From contig URFW01000003.1 of assembly GCA_900547225.1 (NCBI GenBank), positions 62,001 through 126,000 of the forward strand: DNA of 64,000 nt, in the 5' to 3' direction. Below, piece by piece: positions 15,727 through 23,743 of this stretch; position 1 is the stretch's first letter; each line of letters opens with the position of its first letter. The position numbers and the translations under genes are program-made. The notes under the pieces were generated by a model. It was not told the origin of the DNA, did not search any database, and was given only the letters and a program-made list of their open reading frames with translations. This DNA is from an uncultured Mycoplasmatota bacterium. Lineage in GTDB: Bacteria; Bacillota_I; Bacilli_A; RF39; UBA660.

Positions 15727-16329
15727 ATGTATCATAAAATTTTAAAAGAAGTTATTAATAAACTTAATCAATATAAACTTGCAAGTTACATTAGTGATGT
15801 ACAAAATTGGATTAATTCGCTTAGTAGTGTAGGACTTAAAAACTTTTTGAGTCTTGATATTTTACCTACAAGTTGTATTTTGTCCAATAATACTATGCTT
15901 ATTAATCCTGTGTTTTTGGAAAGTAAATATTTTAGTCAAGATAAGGATTTAATAAATAAGGCTTCTTTAGAAGATATAAAAATATCTCTTTTAAAGTTGG
16001 CTGGAAATAAAGAATCTATAAGAAGTTTATACCATGAGGCTGATATGCTGTTGATATATAATTCTAAAACGAGAGATAAACTTATATCCTTAACTTTTTT
16101 GGCACAAAATAATGCTTCATTATTGAGCGAATATCATTTAATAGACATGAATTTAATTTCAAACAGCAAGATATATGATACATTTACATTTTTCTTGATA
16201 GAAAAAGAGGCGACTAATAAAGAGTCACTTGATAATCCGGATCATGAAAAGCGAATGCAATCTATTATTTTTAAAGATAATCAATCCTTTGAGAAAATGG
16301 AAAATAAGAATGTTAATATTAAAAATTAG
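15727..16329 (+). CDS. Hypothetical protein downstream of recG
   Basis: About 200 residues from ATG 15727. An ATG at 15715 is also possible but touches the AAGAAGGG site. Helix-rich, cytoplasmic, no motif recognised. The middle holds LRS-type and 'NSLSSVGLKNFLSLD' stretches (residues about 25-45) and a run of Leu/Ile-spaced helices (about 110-150). It follows recG by 22 nt and shares its terminator, so it is probably in the same operon. Function unknown. Confidence 0.5.
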   Translation: MYHKILKEVINKLNQYKLASYISDVQNWINSLSSVGLKNFLSLDILPTSCILSNNTMLINPVFLESKYFSQDKDLINKASLEDIKISLLKLAGNKESIRSLYHEADMLLIYNSKTRDKLISLTFLAQNNASLLSEYHLIDMNLISNSKIYDTFTFFLIEKEATNKESLDNPDHEKRMQSIIFKDNQSFEKMENKNVNIKN

Positions 16330-16352
16330 GGTGTTGATATAATATTATTATT

Positions 16353-16378
16353 AGGGGTTTACAAGAACTCCTTTTTTT
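16353..16378 (+). terminator. Terminator of the recG transcript
   Basis: AGGGGTT/AACTCCT stem (one G-U), 6-nt loop, then T run. The -35 box of glmS lies inside it. Confidence 0.75.
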
Positions 16379-16386
16379 CATATAAT
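16358..16386 (+). promoter_or_regulatory. glmS: Promoter of glmS
   Basis: TTTACA (16358-16363), 17-nt spacer, TATAAT (16381-16386). It overlaps the preceding terminator, so the transcript begins near 16393, about 40 nt before the ribozyme cleavage site. Confidence 0.75.
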
Positions 16387-16417
16387 TAAATATATAAAAA
16401 TAAAAGGAAGTACTTGG

Positions 16418-16578
16418 AGGATACTTATTTATTTAGCGCCAGACCCAAAAGAGGGTGACGAGGACTATGGTTATCGAAATGTTCGGCGGATGCCATAGCG
16501 GATTTGTGAATCGTAAGAAATACTTTTAAAAGATAAAATCAAAATTATAACAGAGGAGTATTTCACACAGTTGTTTTT
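16418..16578 (+). ncRNA. glmS ribozyme-riboswitch
   Basis: The conserved core is plain: AGCGCCAGACCC at the cleavage site (cut expected between A16435 and G16436), GGGTGACGAGGA, GGTTATCGAA and TTCGGCGGATGCC. The downstream part 16525-16578 contains arms able to form P3/P4 (AAATAC with GTATTT). In the known family, glucosamine-6-phosphate acts as a cofactor for self-cleavage, and the cut mRNA is degraded, giving feedback control of glmS. It lies just before glmS, as in other Bacillota. Confidence 0.96.
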
Positions 16579-16609
16579 ATTATACATTTTTTAAAAGGAG
16601 AAAAATAAT

Positions 16610-18418
16610 ATGTGTGGAATAATAGGTTACGTAGGGAGTAATGGAGGCTCTGTGCGTGTTTTGATTGACGGCTTAGAACGTCTTGAATATAGAGGATATG
16701 ATTCAGCTGGAATTGCCTTTATAAAAGATAATGGTATAGAGGTAATAAAAAAAGAAGGAAAAATAGCAAACCTTAGGAAAGATGTTAACTTTGATGTTAA
16801 ATCAAACCTTGGAATAGGACATACAAGGTGGGCTACTCATGGGAAAGCAACATCTTCAAATGCTCATCCTCATAGAGTAGGAAAAATTACTATAGTTCAT
16901 AATGGAATAGTAGAAAATTATGATAAATTAAAAGCGGATTTAAAAAATAAAGGATATGAGTTTAAGTCAGAAACTGATACTGAGGTGGTTGCGGCCTTAA
17001 TAGATTACGTTTATAAGACAGAAAAAGATATGTTAAAAACAATTAGAAAAGTAAAAGAGATGTTAGAAGGCTCTTATGCTTTAGGTATTATTTGTGATGA
17101 TGAAAAAGATGTGTTATACACAATAAAAAATAAAAGTCCATTAATAATTGGAATAAATGATGATGAAAATTATATAGCATCAGATGTTCCTGCAATACTT
17201 AATAAGACAAAAAAACACATTGTTTTAGAAGATGGAGATTATGCTAAAATAACTAATGAAAATGTAAAATTATATAAAGATGGTAAAGAAAAAGATTACG
17301 AAATAAAAGAATTTAATTTTGATAATAATGCAATAGATAAACAAGGTTATGATCATTTCATGTTAAAAGAGATGCATGAGCAGCCTGAGGTGTTTAAAAA
17401 AACTACTGAAAAATACATATCAAATGGTATGGATAGCTTGATAGAGAAAATGCCGGATTTTTCTAAATATGGAAGAATAAGAATAGTTGCGTGTGGTAGT
17501 GCAACTCATGCTGGCTTAGTTGGAAAACAAATGATTGAAAAGTATGCTAACGTAGAAGTTAGAGTAGATACTGCAAGTGAGTTTAGATATGGGAAGCAAT
17601 TTTTAAAAGATGATGAATTAGTAATTGTTGTATCACAATCGGGAGAAACAGCAGATACATTAGAAGCTTTAAACATTGCAAAGAAAAATGGTAATGATAC
17701 ATTAGGAATAGTTAATGCTAAAGGAAGTACTATAGCAAGAGAAGCTAAAATGGTGCTTTATACAGAAGCAGGGCAAGAAATAGCAGTTGCAACAACTAAA
17801 GCTTACTCAGCCCAAGTTGCATTATTATCTTTAATAGCGCTTAACTTATCTTATAAAAAGGATTTAACCAATAAAGATGAGATTATTGAAATATTAAAAG
17901 ATGCTAAAAAACTTCCTGATTATATAGAAGAGTTATTAAATAGAACAGATGTTTATAAAAAAATAGCAGAAGATATAAAAGATCAAAATGATATATTCTT
18001 TATAGGTAGAGGTGTTGATTATGCTCTAGCAGAAGAAGGTTCTTTAAAATTAAAGGAGATATCTTATACTCATAGTGAAGCTTATGCTGCTGGTGAATTA
18101 AAGCATGGTACGATATCACTAATAGAAGATAAAACTCCTGTTGTTGCGGTAATAACGGATGAGAGAATAGCACCTAAGACAATTAGCAATGTAAAAGAAG
18201 TAAAATCAAGAGGTGCAAACGTAATATGTATAACTAGTTGTGATTCTCTTGGAGAAGATGTTTGTGATGAAAAAATAGTTATACCAAAGGTTAATTATTT
18301 GTTTGAACCACTTCTTGCGGTAATTCCACTTCAGATGATTGCATACGAACTTGCTAAGATAAAAGGCTGCAGTATTGATAAACCAAAGAACTTGGCTAAG
18401 TCTGTTACGGTTGAGTAA
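16610..18418 (+). CDS. glmS: Glutamine-fructose-6-phosphate aminotransferase
   Basis: 602 residues, the usual size. The N-terminal MCGIIGYVG gives the catalytic Cys of the glutaminase domain; TRWATHG and HNGIVENY follow. Two SIS domains (ACGSATHAG with SQSGETADT, and the second near FIGRGVDYALAEEG) form the isomerase part, with C-terminal KSVTVE. It makes glucosamine-6-phosphate from fructose-6-phosphate and glutamine for peptidoglycan. Strong AAAAGGAG site; controlled by the ribozyme directly upstream. Confidence 0.98.
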   Translation: MCGIIGYVGSNGGSVRVLIDGLERLEYRGYDSAGIAFIKDNGIEVIKKEGKIANLRKDVNFDVKSNLGIGHTRWATHGKATSSNAHPHRVGKITIVHNGIVENYDKLKADLKNKGYEFKSETDTEVVAALIDYVYKTEKDMLKTIRKVKEMLEGSYALGIICDDEKDVLYTIKNKSPLIIGINDDENYIASDVPAILNKTKKHIVLEDGDYAKITNENVKLYKDGKEKDYEIKEFNFDNNAIDKQGYDHFMLKEMHEQPEVFKKTTEKYISNGMDSLIEKMPDFSKYGRIRIVACGSATHAGLVGKQMIEKYANVEVRVDTASEFRYGKQFLKDDELVIVVSQSGETADTLEALNIAKKNGNDTLGIVNAKGSTIAREAKMVLYTEAGQEIAVATTKAYSAQVALLSLIALNLSYKKDLTNKDEIIEILKDAKKLPDYIEELLNRTDVYKKIAEDIKDQNDIFFIGRGVDYALAEEGSLKLKEISYTHSEAYAAGELKHGTISLIEDKTPVVAVITDERIAPKTISNVKEVKSRGANVICITSCDSLGEDVCDEKIVIPKVNYLFEPLLAVIPLQMIAYELAKIKGCSIDKPKNLAKSVTVE

Positions 18419-18437
18419 AATAGACACAAAAAAATCA

Positions 18438-18466
18438 TTGACAATTTGACTAAAAGTCTATATTAT
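18438..18466 (+). promoter_or_regulatory. Promoter of the small RNA behind glmS
   Basis: TTGACA (18438-18443), 17-nt spacer, TATTAT (18461-18466). Confidence 0.75.
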
Positions 18467-18472
18467 TATAAT

Positions 18473-18560
18473 AGCGTGATGATATCACGCAAGGTACTTT
18501 TACGATTTAGTTGAAAGTACAACCAAAACCCCCTTGGAGCCTTAAGGCTCCTCTTTTTTT
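18473..18560 (+). ncRNA. Small structured RNA downstream of glmS (unidentified)
   Basis: About 88 nt with its own promoter. Hairpin 1 is GCGTGA/TCACGC (18474-18490). Hairpin 2 is TACTTT/AAAGTA (about 18494-18520). Then comes an unpaired CCAAAACCCCC and a terminator stem GGAGCC/GGCTCC (18536-18551) with T run. No ORF of note and no family recognised. The C-rich single-stranded stretch before the terminator is what a Shine-Dalgarno-pairing sRNA would carry (compare the C-rich motifs of RoxS/RsaE). The target idea is inference. Confidence 0.7.
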
Positions 18561-18610
18561 ATTAAAACAATCATATTATGTTATAATTGATGTAAGGATA
18601 GGTGATTAAA

Positions 18611-19549
18611 ATGAAAGATAAGGATTTAATAAATGGTTTTAAGGATATAAGAATAGTTGATAATTTCTATCAAACATCAAGTTTCTTTCCAATGCCAACA
18701 ACGCTTATTTCAACGTTAAGTACTGATGGAGAAACAAACTTAGGGGCATACTCGCTTTGTTTTCCATATTATATTGCGGGTAAAGATTATTATGCAATGG
18801 TTTTATGTTGCAGAAATTCATCTAATACTTGTAAAAATATATTAAGAACGAAAAAATGCGCAATTAATTTTATAACAGGAGAAGCTAAATATTTTAATGA
18901 GGCTGTAAGACTTGGTTATCCAGGTGAAACAACTAGTGAAAAAATGAAAGATTGTATATTTACATTAACCGATGGAAAAAGAGCATTAAGTGATAGTAAA
19001 AATTCTTATCCAAAAGTTATTAAGGAAGCTTATCAAGTATTTGAATGCACCTGGGTATCAGAATTAGACAATGCATCAAATGATAAAGTAATGGATGAAT
19101 ATAATGCACCTTTTCATGACTTTAATGGTATAACAAGTAAGTTTGGAGCACATTTTATTTTAAAAATAGATAATATACTAATAAAACCAAAACAATATGA
19201 AGCGATAATAAATGGTGTTAAGGCATCTAGTTTTCCTAATATTCCGGTTGATTATGGATATCGTGATAATAAATATTTTTGGTATGTTAAACCAAGAAGA
19301 GCTAAAAAACGTGCTATTCCAAAATCTAAAGGAATAAGCTTAGATACTGTTAAATATGCTGCTTCAAGAGTAGATGATAAAGTAAAATTTACAGATGATG
19401 CTTGTAAAAGATTGATTAAGGTTCCAAGAGTATTTTTAAATACGGTTTTAAAGGGATGCGTATCTTGGGCAAAAGAAAATAATGTTACATTAATAACAGA
19501 AAAGGAAATGGAAATAATTCAAGATAAAAGAAGTAAAGAAAAAAGATAG
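18611..19549 (+). CDS. Flavin reductase-like FMN-binding protein
   Basis: 312 residues from ATG 18611 (RBS GGATAGGTGA; the in-frame GTG 18602 overlaps it). The N-terminal half has the flavin-reductase-like split-barrel pattern: FPMPTTLISTLSTDGETNLGAYS, then NTCKNILRTKKCAINFI and the GEAKYFNEAV segment. The C-terminal third is a helical extension (about 230-312) with PRVFLNTVLKGCVSWAKE. Probably a flavin-dependent reductase or flavin-binding protein; substrate unknown. The following XRE gene begins 11 nt after the stop. Confidence 0.75.
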   Translation: MKDKDLINGFKDIRIVDNFYQTSSFFPMPTTLISTLSTDGETNLGAYSLCFPYYIAGKDYYAMVLCCRNSSNTCKNILRTKKCAINFITGEAKYFNEAVRLGYPGETTSEKMKDCIFTLTDGKRALSDSKNSYPKVIKEAYQVFECTWVSELDNASNDKVMDEYNAPFHDFNGITSKFGAHFILKIDNILIKPKQYEAIINGVKASSFPNIPVDYGYRDNKYFWYVKPRRAKKRAIPKSKGISLDTVKYAASRVDDKVKFTDDACKRLIKVPRVFLNTVLKGCVSWAKENNVTLITEKEMEIIQDKRSKEKR

Positions 19550-19560
19550 GAAAAGAATTT

Positions 19561-20262
19561 ATGAATCAAGATAAAATATCAAAGTTAATAAAAGACTTGC
19601 GAAAGAAGAATAATTTAACTCAAAATGAGTTTGCCAAAGAATTTAACGTTACGTATCAAGCAGTTTCAAAATGGGAAAATGGTAAAAATCTTCCTGATAT
19701 AAACGTATTAAAAGAAATATGTGATAAGTATAACTTAAACATTAATGACTTTCTAGAAGGAAAAAGCGTTAAAAATAATAATAAACGAAACAAAATAATT
19801 GTCATTTTAATTATGATTATACTTTTATTAATTTCGGTTTTTTCCATTATTTTTAGCATTAAAAAAAATAGTACTTTTGAATTTAAAAAGCTTCATGCTG
19901 AGTGTGAAGATTTTAATATAAAAGGAGTTATTGCGTATAACAATATATCATCATCAATATACATATCAGAAATTTCTTACTGTGGGAAAAAAGACAAGAA
20001 ATTATACAAGAATTTTAAATGCACTTTATATGAAATGGAAGGCGACATAAACAAAAGAGTTAGTACGTTTGAAAAATCTAATAAAGAAGGTTTAAAATTA
20101 GATCGTTACTTAAAAGACGTTTCATTTAATATAAAATACGATAAAGTATGTAAAAATTATAAAAAAGGAAGCGTTTATCTAGATATTGAAGCAACTGGCA
20201 TGGATGATGTTATAACAACGTACCACGTACCTTTAAACATAGATGAAAATTGTGGTAAGTAA
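19561..20262 (+). CDS. Membrane-bound XRE-family regulator
   Basis: 233 residues. N-terminal HTH_3 domain (about 6-60: LRKKNNLTQNEFAKEFNVTYQAVSKWENG in part, then LPDINVLKEICDKY). A basic linker precedes one membrane segment (about 78-97), and the extracellular domain of about 135 residues carries four Cys (CEDF, YCGKK, CTLY, CKNY). The layout suggests direct membrane-to-DNA signalling with an outside sensor domain, possibly disulfide-bonded. It overlaps no neighbour but follows the flavin protein closely, so cotranscription is likely. Ligand unknown. Confidence 0.75.
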   Translation: MNQDKISKLIKDLRKKNNLTQNEFAKEFNVTYQAVSKWENGKNLPDINVLKEICDKYNLNINDFLEGKSVKNNNKRNKIIVILIMIILLLISVFSIIFSIKKNSTFEFKKLHAECEDFNIKGVIAYNNISSSIYISEISYCGKKDKKLYKNFKCTLYEMEGDINKRVSTFEKSNKEGLKLDRYLKDVSFNIKYDKVCKNYKKGSVYLDIEATGMDDVITTYHVPLNIDENCGK

Positions 20263-20351
20263 AACTAAACCTGTGCTTTAGTAAATTAAACTGCCTCTTT
20301 ATTGAGTAATATGTTAAGTTATAATAAAATTATCTTGTAGGAGGGATAATA

Positions 20352-22322
20352 ATGAAGAAAATAAAAAAACAAAAGAAAACACCAGTAGTAATTTTAGTTA
20401 TTATATTAATTATTTTAGTAGCTCTTATTTTTCTTCAAATTAGAAACATTAAGTTAACTAATAAAAATAAAATAAAAGAAACTAAAAGTATGGTAACTAA
20501 TCAAGCAGAGTATGAACGAGATTTTGATAGTAAAGGTTACACATTTGATAATCCAAAGGTTTTGTTAAATCCTTATAAGGTATCTCCTTTAACAGCACTT
20601 GTTATGTTTGAAACTGGAAATGATTGTTCTGTTAAAATAACAATAAAAGGTAAAGATGATTTAACAACTTATACAAATACTTTTTCTAAAGCAAAGTCTC
20701 ATTATATTCCAGTATATGGATTATATGCAGATTATGAAAACAAAGTAATACTTGAATGTGGTACAAATAAAAAGGAACTTACCATAAAGACAGATAAACT
20801 GCCAGATAATTTTGTATTACCAACAAGTGTTAAAAAGGATACATCAAAACTTACTAATGATTTATACTTTTATACACCATCAGCTAAAGGATATACTTTG
20901 GCATATGATGTAAATGGGGATGTTAGATGGTATTTAACAAGTTATGCTTTGTGGGATAATACAAGACTTAAGAACGGTCATATGTTAATTAGCACTGAAA
21001 GATTAATTAATACTCCATATTATATGACTGGTTTATATGAAATTGATTTGTTAGGTAAAATATATAATGAGTATTCTATTAAAGGTGGATACCATCATGA
21101 TTATTTTGAACTTCCAAGTGGTAATCTTTTAGTAGCAAGTGATGATTTTAATAATAAAAATGGTACGGTTGAAGATTATGTTGTCGAGTTAGACAGAAAA
21201 ACAGGAAAGATAGTAAAAACATTTGATTTAAAAAACATTTTAAACATGGATGATGGTAAGAGCGAAAACTGGATAGAATATGACTGGTTTCATAATAATT
21301 CAGTTTGGTATGATGCTAAAACAGATTCTATAACGTTATCTGGAAGACACCAAGATGCCGTTATTAACATAAGTTATAAAACAGGTAAATTAAACTGGAT
21401 AATAGGAGATAGTACCTCTTGGAGTAAAGAATATCAGAAGTATTTCTTTAAACCTATAGGTGATAACTTTGAGTGGCAATGGTCGCAGCATGCTGCTATG
21501 ATAACACCTGAAGGATATGTATTCATATTTGATAATGGAAACAATAAATCAAAGATTAAAGAAAACTATGTATCAGCAGATAAGTCATATTCAAGAGGCG
21601 TTATGTATGAAATTGATACTAAAAATATGACTATAAAACAGGTATATGAATACGGAAAAGAAAGAGGAAGTAAGTTTTATTCTCCTTACATATCAGATGT
21701 TGATTATATAGATAGTAATCATTATATAGTTCATTCTGGTGGTATTGTAGAAGTTGATGGCATTCAGTCTAACAAGCCAGCAGGATTAACAAGTGGAAAT
21801 ACTAAACTTACATCTGATACAGTAGAGGTTTTAGATAATAAAGTTATATTTGAACTTGTACTTCCAACTAATAATTATAGAGTAGAAAAAATGAGTTTAT
21901 ATAGTAATTCAGATGAACTAAAAATTAAAAGTGCAAAACGTCTAGGTTCTCTTGGAAAAACAGACGTAACTAAAAGTGAAATACTTTCATTATATAGCGT
22001 TAAAAAACAAGATAATGAATATAAAAAACACAATATAAAACTTGTTAAAGAAGAAGATAGACTATCTGTTACAGGTAAGTTTAAAAGAGGATCTGATGTT
22101 AACGTAATACTATATAAAAACTTAAAATCTTCATATTATAAAATAAACGTAAGTAAGCATCCTTACACAGCATTGTGTGTTGATGTGTTTACTGAAGAAG
22201 AAAATAAAAACGGAATAACGGTTACTAAATATATTAATAGTGAAGGTTTAAGTGGTACTTATTCAGTTTATATTAGTATTGATGGTAAAGTTTATAATAC
22301 AAATAAAAGCGTAGAGTTTTAA
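20352..22322 (+). CDS. Arylsulfate sulfotransferase (ASST)-like protein
   Basis: 656 residues. One N-terminal membrane anchor (about 12-30) is followed by an extracytoplasmic beta-propeller. Histidines expected for catalysis in the ASST family are in place: GGYHHDYFELPSGN (about 247), WFHNNSVWY (about 314), SGRHQDAV (about 333, with its Arg) and QWSQHAAMI (about 380), the last corresponding to the sulfated His of characterised ASST. Such enzymes move sulfate from one phenolic compound to another without PAPS. RBS TAGGAGGG. Acceptors cannot be inferred; a gut habitat would fit. Confidence 0.88.
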   Translation: MKKIKKQKKTPVVILVIILIILVALIFLQIRNIKLTNKNKIKETKSMVTNQAEYERDFDSKGYTFDNPKVLLNPYKVSPLTALVMFETGNDCSVKITIKGKDDLTTYTNTFSKAKSHYIPVYGLYADYENKVILECGTNKKELTIKTDKLPDNFVLPTSVKKDTSKLTNDLYFYTPSAKGYTLAYDVNGDVRWYLTSYALWDNTRLKNGHMLISTERLINTPYYMTGLYEIDLLGKIYNEYSIKGGYHHDYFELPSGNLLVASDDFNNKNGTVEDYVVELDRKTGKIVKTFDLKNILNMDDGKSENWIEYDWFHNNSVWYDAKTDSITLSGRHQDAVINISYKTGKLNWIIGDSTSWSKEYQKYFFKPIGDNFEWQWSQHAAMITPEGYVFIFDNGNNKSKIKENYVSADKSYSRGVMYEIDTKNMTIKQVYEYGKERGSKFYSPYISDVDYIDSNHYIVHSGGIVEVDGIQSNKPAGLTSGNTKLTSDTVEVLDNKVIFELVLPTNNYRVEKMSLYSNSDELKIKSAKRLGSLGKTDVTKSEILSLYSVKKQDNEYKKHNIKLVKEEDRLSVTGKFKRGSDVNVILYKNLKSSYYKINVSKHPYTALCVDVFTEEENKNGITVTKYINSEGLSGTYSVYISIDGKVYNTNKSVEF

Positions 22323-22343
22323 AGAGCATAAAAGCTCTTTTTA
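22322..22343 (+). terminator. Terminator after the ASST gene
   Basis: AAGAGC/GCTCTT stem, short loop, T run, directly behind the stop. Confidence 0.7.
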
Positions 22344-22344
22344 T

Positions 22345-22372
22345 TTGCTTTTTTCTTTGTATAGTTTATAAT
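22345..22372 (+). promoter_or_regulatory. Promoter of the TtcA-like gene
   Basis: TTGCTT (22345-22350), 16-nt spacer, TATAAT (22367-22372). Transcription near 22379 supports the later ATG (22396) as the start. Confidence 0.6.
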
Positions 22373-22395
22373 TAGTTTATATGGAAGTGAAAGTT

Positions 22396-23226
22396 ATGGA
22401 AAAGTATAAAGAAATAGAAAGAAGTATAATAAAAACATATAGAAAAGAGATATGGAGTAAGTTTGTTAAAGCAGTAAGTGACTATGAACTTATTAAAGAA
22501 AATGATAATATTATGGTTTGTATATCTGGTGGTAAGGACTCTTTTTTGCTTGCCAAGTGTATAGAAGAATTACAAAAACATGGACGCTTTCCATTTAAAG
22601 CGCACTACGTTGTAATGGATCCAGGATATAATGAATTAAATAGAAAAATGATAGAAGATAACGCCAAAATATTAAACGTTCCAATAGAAATATTTGAAAG
22701 TAATATATTTGATACTGTAAAAGATATAGAAAAAAGCCCTTGCTATTTATGTGCTAGAATGAGAAGAGGATATTTATATAGTAAAGCTAAAGAATTAGGC
22801 TGCAATAAAATAGCGTTAGGACACCACTTTAATGACGTTATTGAAACAACTCTTTTATCAATGTTTTATGGTTCGGAAATTAAAACAATGATGCCTAAAC
22901 TTCATAGTGATAACTTTGAGGGATTAGAACTTATTAGACCACTTTATTTAGTTAAGGAAGATGCTATAATTACGTGGAAAAATTCTAACAAATTAACGTT
23001 TATAAACTGTGCTTGTCGTTTTACTGAAAATTGCACGATACTAGATGATGGAACAAGTAAACGAAAAGAAATGAAAAATTTAGTTAAATCATTAAAGAAA
23101 GTAAATCCTAACGTCGATAATAACATCTTTAAAAGTATGGATAACGTAAACTTAAACTGTATTTTAGGAACTAAAAAGGATGGGACATATAAAAGTTTTT
23201 TAGAAGATTATGATGATAGAAAATAG
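22396..23226 (+). CDS. TtcA-like PP-loop ATPase (tRNA thiolation family)
   Basis: 276 residues from ATG 22396 (RBS GGAAGTGA; the ATG at 22381 is at the predicted transcript start). PP-loop MVCISGGKDSFLLAKC (about 40) binds ATP. CYLCARMRRGYLY and GHHFNDVIETTLL follow, as in TtcA, where the CxxC pair helps hold a [4Fe-4S] cluster and the product is 2-thiocytidine in tRNA. Two more Cys (CACRF, NCTI) sit near residue 205. Bacillota have several TtcA relatives of unknown substrate, so I name only the family. Confidence 0.8.
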   Translation: MEKYKEIERSIIKTYRKEIWSKFVKAVSDYELIKENDNIMVCISGGKDSFLLAKCIEELQKHGRFPFKAHYVVMDPGYNELNRKMIEDNAKILNVPIEIFESNIFDTVKDIEKSPCYLCARMRRGYLYSKAKELGCNKIALGHHFNDVIETTLLSMFYGSEIKTMMPKLHSDNFEGLELIRPLYLVKEDAIITWKNSNKLTFINCACRFTENCTILDDGTSKRKEMKNLVKSLKKVNPNVDNNIFKSMDNVNLNCILGTKKDGTYKSFLEDYDDRK

Positions 23227-23257
23227 TTGATTATAAATTGGATGGTGATGTGATAAA

Positions 23258-23668
23258 ATGAAAAAATATAATGTAATAGTGGTTTTTAATAAAAACTTAA
23301 GTAAAACTTTGATGTGTAAAAGAGCAAAAGAACCATATAAAGGTATGTTTAACTTAGTAGGTGGAAAAATTGAAAGAGAAAATGATGGCGTAAATGAAGC
23401 CTATAGAGAACTAAGAGAAGAAACTAATATTAATTGTGATGATATTACATTAGTACATTTTATGAATATTGAATATGTAACTTTAGATAAATATCTTGAA
23501 GTATATTATGGCATATTGAATAAAGACGTAAGCTTAGTAGAAGAAGTAAATAAACTTGAATGGATTGATATGAATGATAACTTTTTTGATATGAGAAAAT
23601 ATGCTGGAGAAGGTAATATAGGCCATATAATTGAGGAGATAAAAATTGAATTAAATAATAAAAATTAG
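23258..23668 (+). CDS. Nudix hydrolase (MutT-like)
   Basis: 136 residues. The Nudix box is complete: GGKIERENDGVNEAYRELREET, i.e. G-x5-E-x7-RE-x2-EE (about 31-53; I give it by key residues). The N-terminal VVFNKNLSKTLMCKRAKEPYKGMFN matches the 8-oxo-dGTP/NTP-cleaning MutT group. Substrate not decidable. RBS GGATGGTGATG. It stands 32 nt after the TtcA-like gene, probably in the same transcript. Confidence 0.88.
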   Translation: MKKYNVIVVFNKNLSKTLMCKRAKEPYKGMFNLVGGKIERENDGVNEAYRELREETNINCDDITLVHFMNIEYVTLDKYLEVYYGILNKDVSLVEEVNKLEWIDMNDNFFDMRKYAGEGNIGHIIEEIKIELNNKN

Positions 23669-23743
23669 AAAGATATATTATGAGTGATAAACGTGATGGA
23701 AAGTGGTAATTAGAATTTTAAATTGGATAATAGAGGTGGTAAA

